The notes under the pieces: generated by a model
The model's database searches: none
What the model saw: only the letters and a program-made list of their open reading frames with translations
What the model was told of the DNA's origin: nothing
Assembly (NCBI GenBank): GCA_900769955.1
Contig: CAAGIP010000031.1
Span: forward strand, 1-9,245
DNA: 9,245 nucleotides
From: Spirochaetia bacterium
GTDB lineage: Bacteria; Spirochaetota; Spirochaetia; Sphaerochaetales; Sphaerochaetaceae
Direction: 5' to 3'
Program-made: the position numbers and the translations under genes
In this document: piece after piece, positions 1 through 7,011 of the stretch
Numbering within the stretch: the stretch's first letter is position 1
Layout of the letters: each line of letters starts with the position of its first letter

Positions 1-746
1 TCGGCTATCAGCAGGGACCGCAGTACGGTTTTGAGAACGTTAAGGAGTATGTCAGGTGGAGGGACGGTTATAAGTGTACTCACTGTCACCGTAAAGGAAG
101 TCCTGATGTAAAGCTTGAGGTTCACCATATCATTCAGAGAAAAGACGGTGGACCAGACAGACCCGACAACCTGGTGACACTGTGCCATGAATGCCACGCA
201 GCTTTACATAAGGGAGAATTCAGCCTTCGTAAGCCGAAAGGCGGTTATAAGGCACCGACATTCATGGGTATCATGCGCCGTGAACTGGTGAAACGGCTCA
301 AGCGAAAATACGTCGACGATTTGGTCGATACGACCTATGGGGTTATAACCGGATTGGAGCGCATCAAGGCCAGTTTGCCGAAGGACCACAACACCGATGC
401 ACGTACAATCTCAGGTAACCCAATGGCAAAGCCGAACGATATCGTGTGGTGCATAACCAAACACCGTTGCCATAACCGCAAGCTCCACCGTGAAGTGCCA
501 GCAAAAGGAGGCAGACGGCAGTCAGCAAAGGCAGAACGCAAAGTGTATGGATTCCGTTTGCACGACAGGGTGGCTGTAAGGGATACCGGAGAAACATGTC
601 GGATATCCGGACTCAGGACCAGCGGATACTTTGCGGTACGTACGGTTAACGGAAACAGGCTCCTTAATCCCAAATGCGACAGGCTTATACTGCTGGAACG
701 TGCGAGTGGAATCGCAATGGTTGCATCCGCATCATCAATATCTTAA
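1..746 (+). CDS. iscB: IscB-type RNA-guided HNH/RuvC nuclease, C-terminal part (5' end outside window)
   Basis: The reading frame is open from base 3 to the stop at 744-746, giving 247 visible residues, so the start lies upstream. IscB proteins are omega-RNA-guided DNA nucleases of IS200/IS605-type elements and are the relatives from which Cas9 arose. Visible in order: the YGFENVKEYV lead-in; an HNH domain with zinc-type CxxC pairs at fragment residues 25-28 and 61-64, the catalytic HH pair at 41-42, N56 and H65; the RuvC-III segment TYG...DHNTDARTISGNP with H129 and D132; a basic RCHNRKLH stretch; then the C-terminal domain with YGFRLHDRV, SGLRTSGYFAVRT and LILLER, which matches the usual IscB tail. 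All visible catalytic residues are intact, so nothing here suggests decay. A typical IscB is about 400-500 residues, so roughly half is missing. The omega RNA is normally 5' of iscB and would be outside. The GTG at 174 is internal, not the start. Confidence 0.9.
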   Translation, partial: GYQQGPQYGFENVKEYVRWRDGYKCTHCHRKGSPDVKLEVHHIIQRKDGGPDRPDNLVTLCHECHAALHKGEFSLRKPKGGYKAPTFMGIMRRELVKRLKRKYVDDLVDTTYGVITGLERIKASLPKDHNTDARTISGNPMAKPNDIVWCITKHRCHNRKLHREVPAKGGRRQSAKAERKVYGFRLHDRVAVRDTGETCRISGLRTSGYFAVRTVNGNRLLNPKCDRLILLERASGIAMVASASSIS

Positions 747-747
747 T

Positions 748-792
748 GGTCGGCTCCTCCCCGCGGCAGAGACAGCGGGGTTTCCACCGACC
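748..792 (+). mobile_element. Two-tier hairpin just after iscB, likely right end of an IS200/IS605-type element
   Basis: Outer arms GGTCGG (748-753) and CCGACC (787-792) pair perfectly over 6 bp. Inner arms CCCCGC (759-764) and GCGGGG (775-780) also pair over 6 bp, around a 10-base loop, with CTCCT and TTTCCA as internal-loop strands. The TCCTCCCCGC...GCGGGGTTTCC layout right after the stop of an IscB or TnpB gene is familiar as the subterminal palindrome recognised by Y1 transposases in this family; that part is family knowledge. There is no T-run after it, so it is not a classic terminator. The exact element boundary cannot be fixed here because the left end is outside the window. Confidence 0.6.
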
Positions 793-797
793 GAAAA

Positions 798-802
798 AGG
801 AG
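798..802 (+). promoter_or_regulatory. Ribosome binding site of the DEAD-box helicase gene
   Basis: AGGAG lies 7 bases before the ATG at 810 and fixes that start. It begins only 6 bases after the outer stem of the 748-792 hairpin. The CTCCT at 754-758, in the hairpin's internal loop, is an exact complement and could pair with it if the outer stem opened. Confidence 0.75.
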
Positions 803-809
803 TTTTACT

Positions 810-2396
810 ATGAACTTCAATCAGTTAGGATTAACGGACAATGTTCTTGAAGGCATTAAGGATGCCGGTTTCGAGACATGTACCAACGTGCAGGAGATGG
901 TCCTGCCAGTTTCACTCGGCGGACGCGATGTCATGGTCCAGTCGAAGACCGGGTCGGGAAAGACCGCGGTTTACCTGCTCACCATCATGGAGCAGTATGC
1001 AAAACGTCAGAATGCGGGGCTTCCCCTCCCTGTAAGCCTTGTAATTGCTCCCACAAGGGAGCTTGCCCTCCAGATCGAGGAAGATGCAAAGCTTTTATCG
1101 AAGCACCTTGACGGCTTCAGGGTAGGCTGTTTCTACGGCGGAGTGGGCTACGGACGCCAGAATGAGGAAATAAGCTCCGGTCTTGCCCTATACGTCGGCA
1201 CTCCGGGACGCCTCATAGACTTCGCCCAGTCAAGGAAGATCGACTTCAGACAGTTCTCGATCGTAGTCATCGACGAGGCTGACAGGATGTTTGACATGGG
1301 CTTCTATCCCGATGTCCAGAAGATGTTCTCCCTCATGGTAAAGCGTGAGGAGCGTCAGACGCTCCTTTTATCGGCAACGCTCTCAACAAGAGTCAGGAAC
1401 CTGGCGTGGGAATATATGAACACTCCCGTCGAGATCGAGAGCCAGCCTGAGGAAATAACTGTAAAGAACATCACGCAGGAGCTTTTCCACGTTACGAAGG
1501 ATGAGAAGTTCCAGCTGCTGCTCGACCTTCTTAAGAAGGAAGCTCCGAAGAGCTGTCTCATATTCACGAACACCAAGGGCAAGGCCGTTGAAGTTTCGAA
1601 GAGACTTACGATGAACGGCTACAGGACCGCATATCTTATGGGCGACATGGCCCAGAAGGACCGTCTGGCAGCGCTTAACAAGATGAAGGACGGAAAACTT
1701 GACATCCTCGTTGCCACCGACATTGCCGCCCGCGGCCTTCAGATCGATGATCTGGAACTGGTCGTCAACTATGACATCCCGGAAGATTTCGAGGCTTACG
1801 TCCACCGTATCGGAAGAACGGCACGTGCCGGAAAGAGCGGAAAGGCGATAACGCTGGCATGTGAGGAGTACATCTACGGCCTTGAGGCAATCGAAAACTA
1901 CATCCAGATGAAGATTCCCGTGCTCTGGGCCGATGAGATAGGACTGGAACATGTTGAGGACAAGAGCGAGGGCTACAGACTTTCCGAGCGTCCGGCAAGA
2001 CAGAGGAAGGGAACATCCTCACGCGGCACGTCCGACAGAAGAAAGCCCGTTAAGGGCAAGGAAGGTCCTGCTCCCAGAAAGAAGACGGAAGATAAAAAGA
2101 AGAAGGAAGTCGACTACGATAAGCTTGCGAAGATGTCTCCCGAGGAAAGGATGGCCTACTACAAGAAGGCATACGGCGGAAAGGGCGATGTGAAGTCTCA
2201 GGGCGCACGGAAGACATCCGAAAGGAAGCCGAAGGTTCAGCAGGATGCAAAAAAGAGTGCTCTCCAGACTCAGAAGCCGAAAAAGGACGTTCCTCCCATG
2301 CCCAAGGTGCAGAGCGCTCCTGTTCAGAAGACGGTGGAACCGAAGAAAAAGGGTATAATATCAAAAGTCCTTTCACTCTTCAGGAGAGACAAATGA
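810..2396 (+). CDS. DEAD-box ATP-dependent RNA helicase with long basic C-terminal tail
   Basis: This is an ATP-dependent RNA helicase of the bacterial DEAD-box family (RhlE/RhlB/CshA type), 528 residues, expected to remodel structured RNA in ribosome assembly or mRNA turnover. All core motifs are visible: Q-motif region with Q28, motif I SKTGSGKT (45-52), PTREL (81-85), GG (110-111), TPGR (131-134), DEAD (155-158), SAT (188-190), IFTNT (251-255), ATDIAARG (302-309) and HRIGRTAR (332-339). The helicase core ends near residue 380. A tail of about 150 residues follows, rich in Lys, Arg, Pro and Gln and low in complexity. It contains one likely helical block (KLAKMSPEERMAYYKKAYG, 438-456) and ends in an amphipathic-looking segment (515-526). 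Such tails usually bind RNA. The gene is first in the operon and overlaps the ABC gene by 4 bases (ATGA). The exact subfamily cannot be named from sequence alone. Confidence 0.95.
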   Translation: MNFNQLGLTDNVLEGIKDAGFETCTNVQEMVLPVSLGGRDVMVQSKTGSGKTAVYLLTIMEQYAKRQNAGLPLPVSLVIAPTRELALQIEEDAKLLSKHLDGFRVGCFYGGVGYGRQNEEISSGLALYVGTPGRLIDFAQSRKIDFRQFSIVVIDEADRMFDMGFYPDVQKMFSLMVKREERQTLLLSATLSTRVRNLAWEYMNTPVEIESQPEEITVKNITQELFHVTKDEKFQLLLDLLKKEAPKSCLIFTNTKGKAVEVSKRLTMNGYRTAYLMGDMAQKDRLAALNKMKDGKLDILVATDIAARGLQIDDLELVVNYDIPEDFEAYVHRIGRTARAGKSGKAITLACEEYIYGLEAIENYIQMKIPVLWADEIGLEHVEDKSEGYRLSERPARQRKGTSSRGTSDRRKPVKGKEGPAPRKKTEDKKKKEVDYDKLAKMSPEERMAYYKKAYGGKGDVKSQGARKTSERKPKVQQDAKKSALQTQKPKKDVPPMPKVQSAPVQKTVEPKKKGIISKVLSLFRRDK

Positions 2397-4123
2397 GTCT
2401 GATGAGAAGGTTCGTCGCGTATTACAGACCTTTCATTAAGCTGTTCATACTCGACATCTCGATTGCGGCATTTTCATCGATACTTTCAATACTCTTTCCC
2501 CTGCTCACGAGGTACCTGCTCAATGTACCTATCCCACAGCGGGACTACAGGGGAATGACCATAATCTTCGCAGTGATGCTTGCAGTCTATGTCATCCAGG
2601 CAGTGAGCAACTACATCCGCATCCGCTGGGGACACAATCTCGGTGTCAGGATGGAAAACAAAATGAGGGAAGATCTCTTTTCCCACATCCAGACACTCTC
2701 GTTTTCATACTTCGACAGGACCAAGACCGGTACCATCATGAGCCGCATCACCAACGATCTCTTTCAGATCGCGGAGGTGGCCCACCACGGTCCCGAGGAC
2801 CTGCTCATCAGTGTCGCGACGATAGTGGGAGCATATGTGCTGATGTTCACGATCAGCGTGCCGCTGTCCATTGTATCGATAATTCCGCTTCCATTCATGC
2901 TCTTCTACGGAATAGTGTTCGGGCACCGCATGAAGGAGAAGAACCGTGCGGTAAGGCGCTCGGTTGCGGACATCAATGTCGATGCCGAGAACTCCATCCA
3001 GGGAATCAGGGAAGTAAAGTCCTTCGCACAGGAGGACTTTCAGAAGGACAAGTTCGATAAGTCAAACAGAAAGCTCCGTGCCACAAGGGAGGCAATGTAT
3101 GCCCAGATGGCCTCATACCATGCCGGTATCGGCTTCATGAGGGATGCATATTACCTTGTCACAGTAGCGGGAGGTGCGATCCTCATTGCCATGGGATACG
3201 CAGAGCTTACCGACCTTTTAACGTTCGTGCTTTACGTATCCGTCGTCGTTCCTCCGATCGACCGACTCATCAACTTCACCGAGCAGCTCCAGCAGGGTAT
3301 CGCGTCATTTGAGCGCTTTACCGAAGTCATGGACATAAAGCCCGAGATAAAGGACAGTGAGAATGCATCTGAACTTAAGGTCACGGAAGGGGATATAAAG
3401 TTCAGCGATGTGTCGTTCTCCTATGAAACGCGCGGAGGAGAGCTCGTCACATCCCATCTCGACCTTGAGATAAAGGGAGGTGAAAGAGTTGCGCTTGTCG
3501 GGGAAAGCGGAGCCGGAAAGACCACGATCGTATCGCTGCTTGCACGTTTCTATGAGCGTGACTCAGGCTCGATTACGATTGACGGAACCGACATTAAGGA
3601 TGTCACTCAGGAGTCCCTTCACAGGTCGATCGGATTCGTTCAGCAGAGTGTCTTCCTATTCGATGCCTCGATCAGGGAGAACCTGAAGTACGGAAAGAGC
3701 GATGCGACAGATGAGGAACTCTGGCAGGCACTTAAGGTTGCAAACCTCTATGACTTCGTCGCAGGCCTTCCCGAAGGACTGGACACGGAAGTCGGTGAGA
3801 GGGGAACAAGACTCTCAGGCGGACAGAAGCAGCGCCTCTCAATTGCCCGTGTCTTCCTGAAGAATCCTCCGATTCTCATCTTCGACGAGGCGACAAGCAG
3901 CCTCGATACAGAAAGTGAGGCGCTGATACAGGAAGCTTTCAACAACATTTCAAAGGGAAGGACTTCCATTGTCATTGCCCACAGATTGTCCACCATCGTC
4001 GATAGTGATAAAATCTTTGTCATAGATGAAGGCACAGTAAAGGAGGAGGGGACTCATCAGGAGCTCCTTTCACAAAACGGCCTTTACACAAGACTGTATA
4101 ATATCAAAAAGGATGAGTTATGA
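2393..4123 (+). CDS. ABC exporter half-transporter (MsbA/ABCB-like, TMD fused to NBD)
   Basis: An inner-membrane ATP-driven exporter of 576 residues, the standard length for a half-transporter that works as a dimer. Residues 1 to about 310 form a type IV exporter membrane domain with roughly six hydrophobic segments (about 15-40, 54-75, 137-158, 160-180, 250-270, 272-290) and the usual coupling-helix region FDRTKTGTIMSRITND. The ATPase domain follows: Walker A GESGAGKTT (370-378), Q-loop at 417-418, signature LSGGQ (474-478), Walker B ILIFDEA (494-500) with E499, D-loop SSLD and H-loop H530. All catalytic residues are present. No partner half is encoded nearby, so a homodimer is likely. The ATG at 2393 overlaps the helicase stop as ATGA and has AGGAG at 2382-2386. 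The neighbouring acyltransferase makes a lipid cargo reasonable, but this is inference; drug or peptide export is equally open. Confidence 0.95.
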   Translation: MSLMRRFVAYYRPFIKLFILDISIAAFSSILSILFPLLTRYLLNVPIPQRDYRGMTIIFAVMLAVYVIQAVSNYIRIRWGHNLGVRMENKMREDLFSHIQTLSFSYFDRTKTGTIMSRITNDLFQIAEVAHHGPEDLLISVATIVGAYVLMFTISVPLSIVSIIPLPFMLFYGIVFGHRMKEKNRAVRRSVADINVDAENSIQGIREVKSFAQEDFQKDKFDKSNRKLRATREAMYAQMASYHAGIGFMRDAYYLVTVAGGAILIAMGYAELTDLLTFVLYVSVVVPPIDRLINFTEQLQQGIASFERFTEVMDIKPEIKDSENASELKVTEGDIKFSDVSFSYETRGGELVTSHLDLEIKGGERVALVGESGAGKTTIVSLLARFYERDSGSITIDGTDIKDVTQESLHRSIGFVQQSVFLFDASIRENLKYGKSDATDEELWQALKVANLYDFVAGLPEGLDTEVGERGTRLSGGQKQRLSIARVFLKNPPILIFDEATSSLDTESEALIQEAFNNISKGRTSIVIAHRLSTIVDSDKIFVIDEGTVKEEGTHQELLSQNGLYTRLYNIKKDEL

Positions 4124-4869
4124 TTAAATTCTTAAAGCTTTTCGTTGCCGTCATCATCGTCGTGCCGTTCTTCATTTTAAGCTATATACCGCTTTTCATC
4201 GTGTTCATCCTGAAAAAATGCGGTAAAAAGGACGCTTCCGAAGCTGTCCTCAATGCAACCGCCCACTTCCTGATAAAGCTCATTTTCCTCATGCTCGGGG
4301 GAAGGGTTAAGGTGAAGGGACTCGGGAACATCCCGACAGAAGGAAGGATATGCTTCATTGGCAATCATACATCCCTTCTTGACTGTATTGCCGTGATGTA
4401 CCCCAAAACCGTGTTTACAGGATTCATCGGCAAGGTTGAAGTAAAGAAGATCCCGATCGTCAGCAGCTGGTTTGCCGCACTCAATTCAGTATACATTGAC
4501 AGAAAGAGTCCCCGGGACTCCATAAAGGCGATCCTGCAGGGCTCTGAGAACATCAAGGGCGGAAAGCCCATGACGATCTTCCCCGAGGGTACAAGAAGCA
4601 AGGACGGAACTATTCATGAGTTCAAGGCCGGATCCTTCAAGATGGCAACACGTGTCGATGCCGTCATCTGTCCCGTCGCGATAAAAGGAACACGGTACCT
4701 CTTTGAGACTCCTTATTCACTTTTAAGAAAGGATGTGTACATCACATTCCTTCCTCCCGTGGTCACTGAGGGCATGAGCGAGGATGAGAAGAAGGAAGTC
4801 CACACCCTTGTCGAGGAAAGCATCAGGGCCGAGTATGATGCACTTCCGCCTGTCGGAAAGAAGAAGTAA
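4120..4869 (+). CDS. plsC: Lysophospholipid acyltransferase, PlsC family (probable 1-acylglycerol-3-phosphate acyltransferase)
   Basis: A membrane-bound acyltransferase of 249 residues, the usual PlsC length. It probably transfers a fatty acyl group to lysophosphatidic acid to give phosphatidic acid. An N-terminal hydrophobic anchor spans about residues 5-32, with a second hydrophobic stretch near 49-61. The diagnostic blocks are NHTSLLD (82-88, the HX4D catalytic pair H83/D88), VYIDR (124-128), FPEGTRS (154-160) and ICPVAIKG (183-190). The C-terminus ends in a short basic KKK. The start overlaps the exporter stop as ATGA, with AAGGA at 4109-4113 as ribosome binding site. Being coupled to an exporter gene suggests a shared role in membrane lipid supply, though PlsC genes also sit in unrelated operons. 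Another lysolipid acceptor cannot be excluded. Confidence 0.9.
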   Translation: MIKFLKLFVAVIIVVPFFILSYIPLFIVFILKKCGKKDASEAVLNATAHFLIKLIFLMLGGRVKVKGLGNIPTEGRICFIGNHTSLLDCIAVMYPKTVFTGFIGKVEVKKIPIVSSWFAALNSVYIDRKSPRDSIKAILQGSENIKGGKPMTIFPEGTRSKDGTIHEFKAGSFKMATRVDAVICPVAIKGTRYLFETPYSLLRKDVYITFLPPVVTEGMSEDEKKEVHTLVEESIRAEYDALPPVGKKK

Positions 4870-6245
4870 TGCTTCAGGTCGATAATCTCACATTCAGATA
4901 TGAAAGCTATGAAAGCACCTCTTCCAGGGTGCTTTTATCTAATGTCTCATTCACTCTTGATAAAAACGAAAACATCCTGATCCTCGGGCGTCCGGGATCG
5001 GGAAAGACCACACTTTCATTCATCCTCTCTGGCCTGACACCCAAGTACAATGAGGGATATCTGGAAGGATCAATAGTATACGACGGAATCTCATGCGGAC
5101 AGGCACTTGAACGCCTCTCAGTCTTTTCCCTCGTTCCTCAGAACACTGCCGATTCCATGATCACATCCAGTGTGGAAGAAGAGCTTGCCTTTCCGCTAGA
5201 GTCACTGGGACTTGAAATAGAAGAGATGGAGCGCCGTATCAGCGCAGTGTGCACTAAGTGGGGACTTGAGAAACTCAGGAATGTTGCAACATCCGAGCTT
5301 AGCGGAGGTGAAAAGCGCCGCCTCATGCTCTCCTGCGGTGAAGTGACCGACCCTGAATACATGATCTATGATGAAGCATTCGATGACCTTGATGTCTCAT
5401 ACAGGAAAACACTTTCCGATGTCCTGAGAAAGAGGGAAAGAGCATCTATCGTGACTGCAAGTCACTGCATTGCCGCTTTTGAAGGACTTTTCGACCGTGT
5501 GTACATCCTTGACGGCACGCTCCGTTTGGCCGACGAGGAGATGATTAAAGCCTTTTCTGAAATCCCTGAGATGAGCTTTCCCGCAGTAACTTCGGCAGAA
5601 ATCCTGCGCGTGAGGAATCTCCGTTTCACTCATCCCCACAGAAGCATCAGCGAAGAGAAGCCATTCACACTTGATGTGAATGATTTCTCGTTAAGACGTG
5701 GTGAAGTCATAACGCTGACAGGACCGAACGGTTCGGGAAAATCGACATTCTCATCGATCATGTGCGGGCTTTACGTACCTGAACAGGGTGAGATCACATA
5801 CAGGGGAAGGAAACTCGATAAAAGAGAACTTGCCAGGACTGTCGGATATATGTTCCAGAATCCTGACTGGCAGATATTCCTTCCCACAGTGCGTGATGAG
5901 CTTTCATTTGCATTCGAACAGGAAAGACTGGGAAAAGGAGAAATAAGAAAGAAGGTGGATGAGCTTACGTCCCTCTTCTCCCTTGATCCCGATAAGGTAG
6001 CGACGATGATGAGCTATGGGGAGCGAAAGCGCCTTCAGGCCGCAGTGTACTACAGCCTGAACCGTCCCTTCTGCATCCTTGATGAGCTTGACAGCGCGCT
6101 TTCCTACGAGGAGAGCGCAAGGCTCATCACGCTGCTTGCTGAAGAAGGGGCGGGGATAATCCTCATCACGCACGATGAGGCATTTGCTCACTCCGTTTCC
6201 GACAGGGGATACACGATAAAGGATGGTGTGATGCATGCGTTATGA
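4869..6245 (+). CDS. ecfA: Fused two-domain ECF transporter ATPase (EcfA-EcfA' in one chain)
   Basis: The energy-coupling ATPase of an ECF vitamin/micronutrient importer, with both ATPase domains in one 458-residue chain, as in YkoD-type proteins. Domain 1: Walker A GRPGSGKTT (40-48), Q-loop Q91, signature LSGGE (144-148), Walker B YMIYDEA with E169, D-loop DDLD, H199. Domain 2: Walker A GPNGSGKST (285-293), Q330 in FQNPDWQIF, signature MSYGE (381-385), Walker B CILDE with E406, D-loop SALS and H435. Both domains keep the catalytic Glu and His, so both sites could hydrolyse ATP. Domain 2 has a divergent signature (Gly to Tyr) and lacks the D-loop Asp. The start shares one base with the plsC stop (TAATG) and has only a weak upstream purine stretch, so translation probably depends on coupling. 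The next two genes supply the T and S subunits. Confidence 0.92.
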   Translation: MLQVDNLTFRYESYESTSSRVLLSNVSFTLDKNENILILGRPGSGKTTLSFILSGLTPKYNEGYLEGSIVYDGISCGQALERLSVFSLVPQNTADSMITSSVEEELAFPLESLGLEIEEMERRISAVCTKWGLEKLRNVATSELSGGEKRRLMLSCGEVTDPEYMIYDEAFDDLDVSYRKTLSDVLRKRERASIVTASHCIAAFEGLFDRVYILDGTLRLADEEMIKAFSEIPEMSFPAVTSAEILRVRNLRFTHPHRSISEEKPFTLDVNDFSLRRGEVITLTGPNGSGKSTFSSIMCGLYVPEQGEITYRGRKLDKRELARTVGYMFQNPDWQIFLPTVRDELSFAFEQERLGKGEIRKKVDELTSLFSLDPDKVATMMSYGERKRLQAAVYYSLNRPFCILDELDSALSYEESARLITLLAEEGAGIILITHDEAFAHSVSDRGYTIKDGVMHAL

Positions 6246-7011
6246 CTCATATATAGCGGGATCATCGCTTTATCACCGCTTCGATGTCAGGGCAAAACTC
6301 ATATTCACTGTCCTGATGTGTGTTTCAGTTTTTTTTAAGATGCCGCTGTGCATACAGTACACGCTGACAGTGCTTGCGATTGTACTCTCACTGTCGTCAG
6401 TTTCCCTGAAGACCACGCTGAGGACACTTCGTCTCACGCTTCCAGTCATCATCTTCATGCTTCTTTTCATGCCGCTTCAGGAGCGGAGCGGGGAACCTCT
6501 GCTTGTGATAAAGGACTTCACTGTCATAACCCATGAGGGGCTTTACATGGTTCAGGTACTGCTGAACCGCTTTGTCACCATATCGATACTGTGCACACTG
6601 CTGATACAGACTTCATCATCGAGGGACATACTGCTTGCCCTGAGATTCTTCCGCCTGCCATATCAGGCCGCGCTCGTGCTCTCACTTTCGCTCCGGTTCA
6701 TCCCGTCTTTTGCCTCGACGTTCTCAAGGATCAGGGACTCACAGCGCCTCAGGCTTCCCAACCCCGATGACGATGAGAAGGGAGGAAATGGGTACATAAA
6801 GCTCATGCCTACCTTCACATCCGCCCTTGTCGTCGCGCTTAAGAGCATAAGCACCACGGCCGCTTTCCTTGACCTGAGGGGATATGGAAGAAACGTGAAA
6901 AGAAGTGATTTTCATGTTCTTCCCATAGGGGCAAAACAGTTTACACATTTGGCTCTTAGCGTTATTCTTCCGTTAATATTTCTGATCACACTGGAGGTCA
7001 TTTATGGCTAA
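6235..7011 (+). CDS. ecfT: ECF transporter transmembrane protein EcfT (CbiQ family)
   Basis: The membrane scaffold that links the ECF ATPases to the S component; 258 residues, normal for the family. The N-terminus has the typical YIAGSSLYHRFDVRAKL lead, where most relatives read G-S-x-x-H-R-L-D-P-R-x-K. About six hydrophobic stretches follow (near 21-35, 40-55, 66-80, 103-125, 145-160, 238-256). The two coupling-helix motifs that contact the ATPases are recognisable as RDSQRLRLP (167-175) and FLDLRGYGR (211-219). In both, the usual Ala-Arg-Gly core is changed, to Leu-Arg-Leu and Leu-Arg-Gly. The ATG at 6235 overlaps the ATPase gene by 11 bases and is preceded by AAAGGA at 6218-6223, an 11-base gap. 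The gene also overlaps the S-component gene by 8 bases, so A, T and S subunits are probably made together. Confidence 0.92.
   Translation: MRYDSYIAGSSLYHRFDVRAKLIFTVLMCVSVFFKMPLCIQYTLTVLAIVLSLSSVSLKTTLRTLRLTLPVIIFMLLFMPLQERSGEPLLVIKDFTVITHEGLYMVQVLLNRFVTISILCTLLIQTSSSRDILLALRFFRLPYQAALVLSLSLRFIPSFASTFSRIRDSQRLRLPNPDDDEKGGNGYIKLMPTFTSALVVALKSISTTAAFLDLRGYGRNVKRSDFHVLPIGAKQFTHLALSVILPLIFLITLEVIYG

Noticed and set aside
174..176. GTG as the start of a short HNH protein
   Set aside because: The frame is open to the window edge and the residues before it contain the first CxxC and the HH catalytic pair, so the gene clearly begins further upstream.
335..673. A 112-residue open frame on the - strand inside iscB
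   Set aside because: It is antisense to the conserved RuvC-III and C-terminal domain of IscB, and its translation shows no domain pattern.
748..792. Intrinsic terminator for iscB
   Set aside because: The stem is strong but only three T residues follow the inner stem and none the outer one, so it is not a standard terminator; an element end fits better.
748..809. Omega RNA of the IscB system
   Set aside because: IscB guides are normally encoded 5' of the gene, and this 63-base gap is too short and lacks the multi-stem scaffold.
1383..1952. A 189-residue open frame on the - strand inside the helicase gene
   Set aside because: It lies wholly antisense to an unmistakable DEAD-box coding region and its translation shows no recognisable domain; it is a by-product of codon bias.
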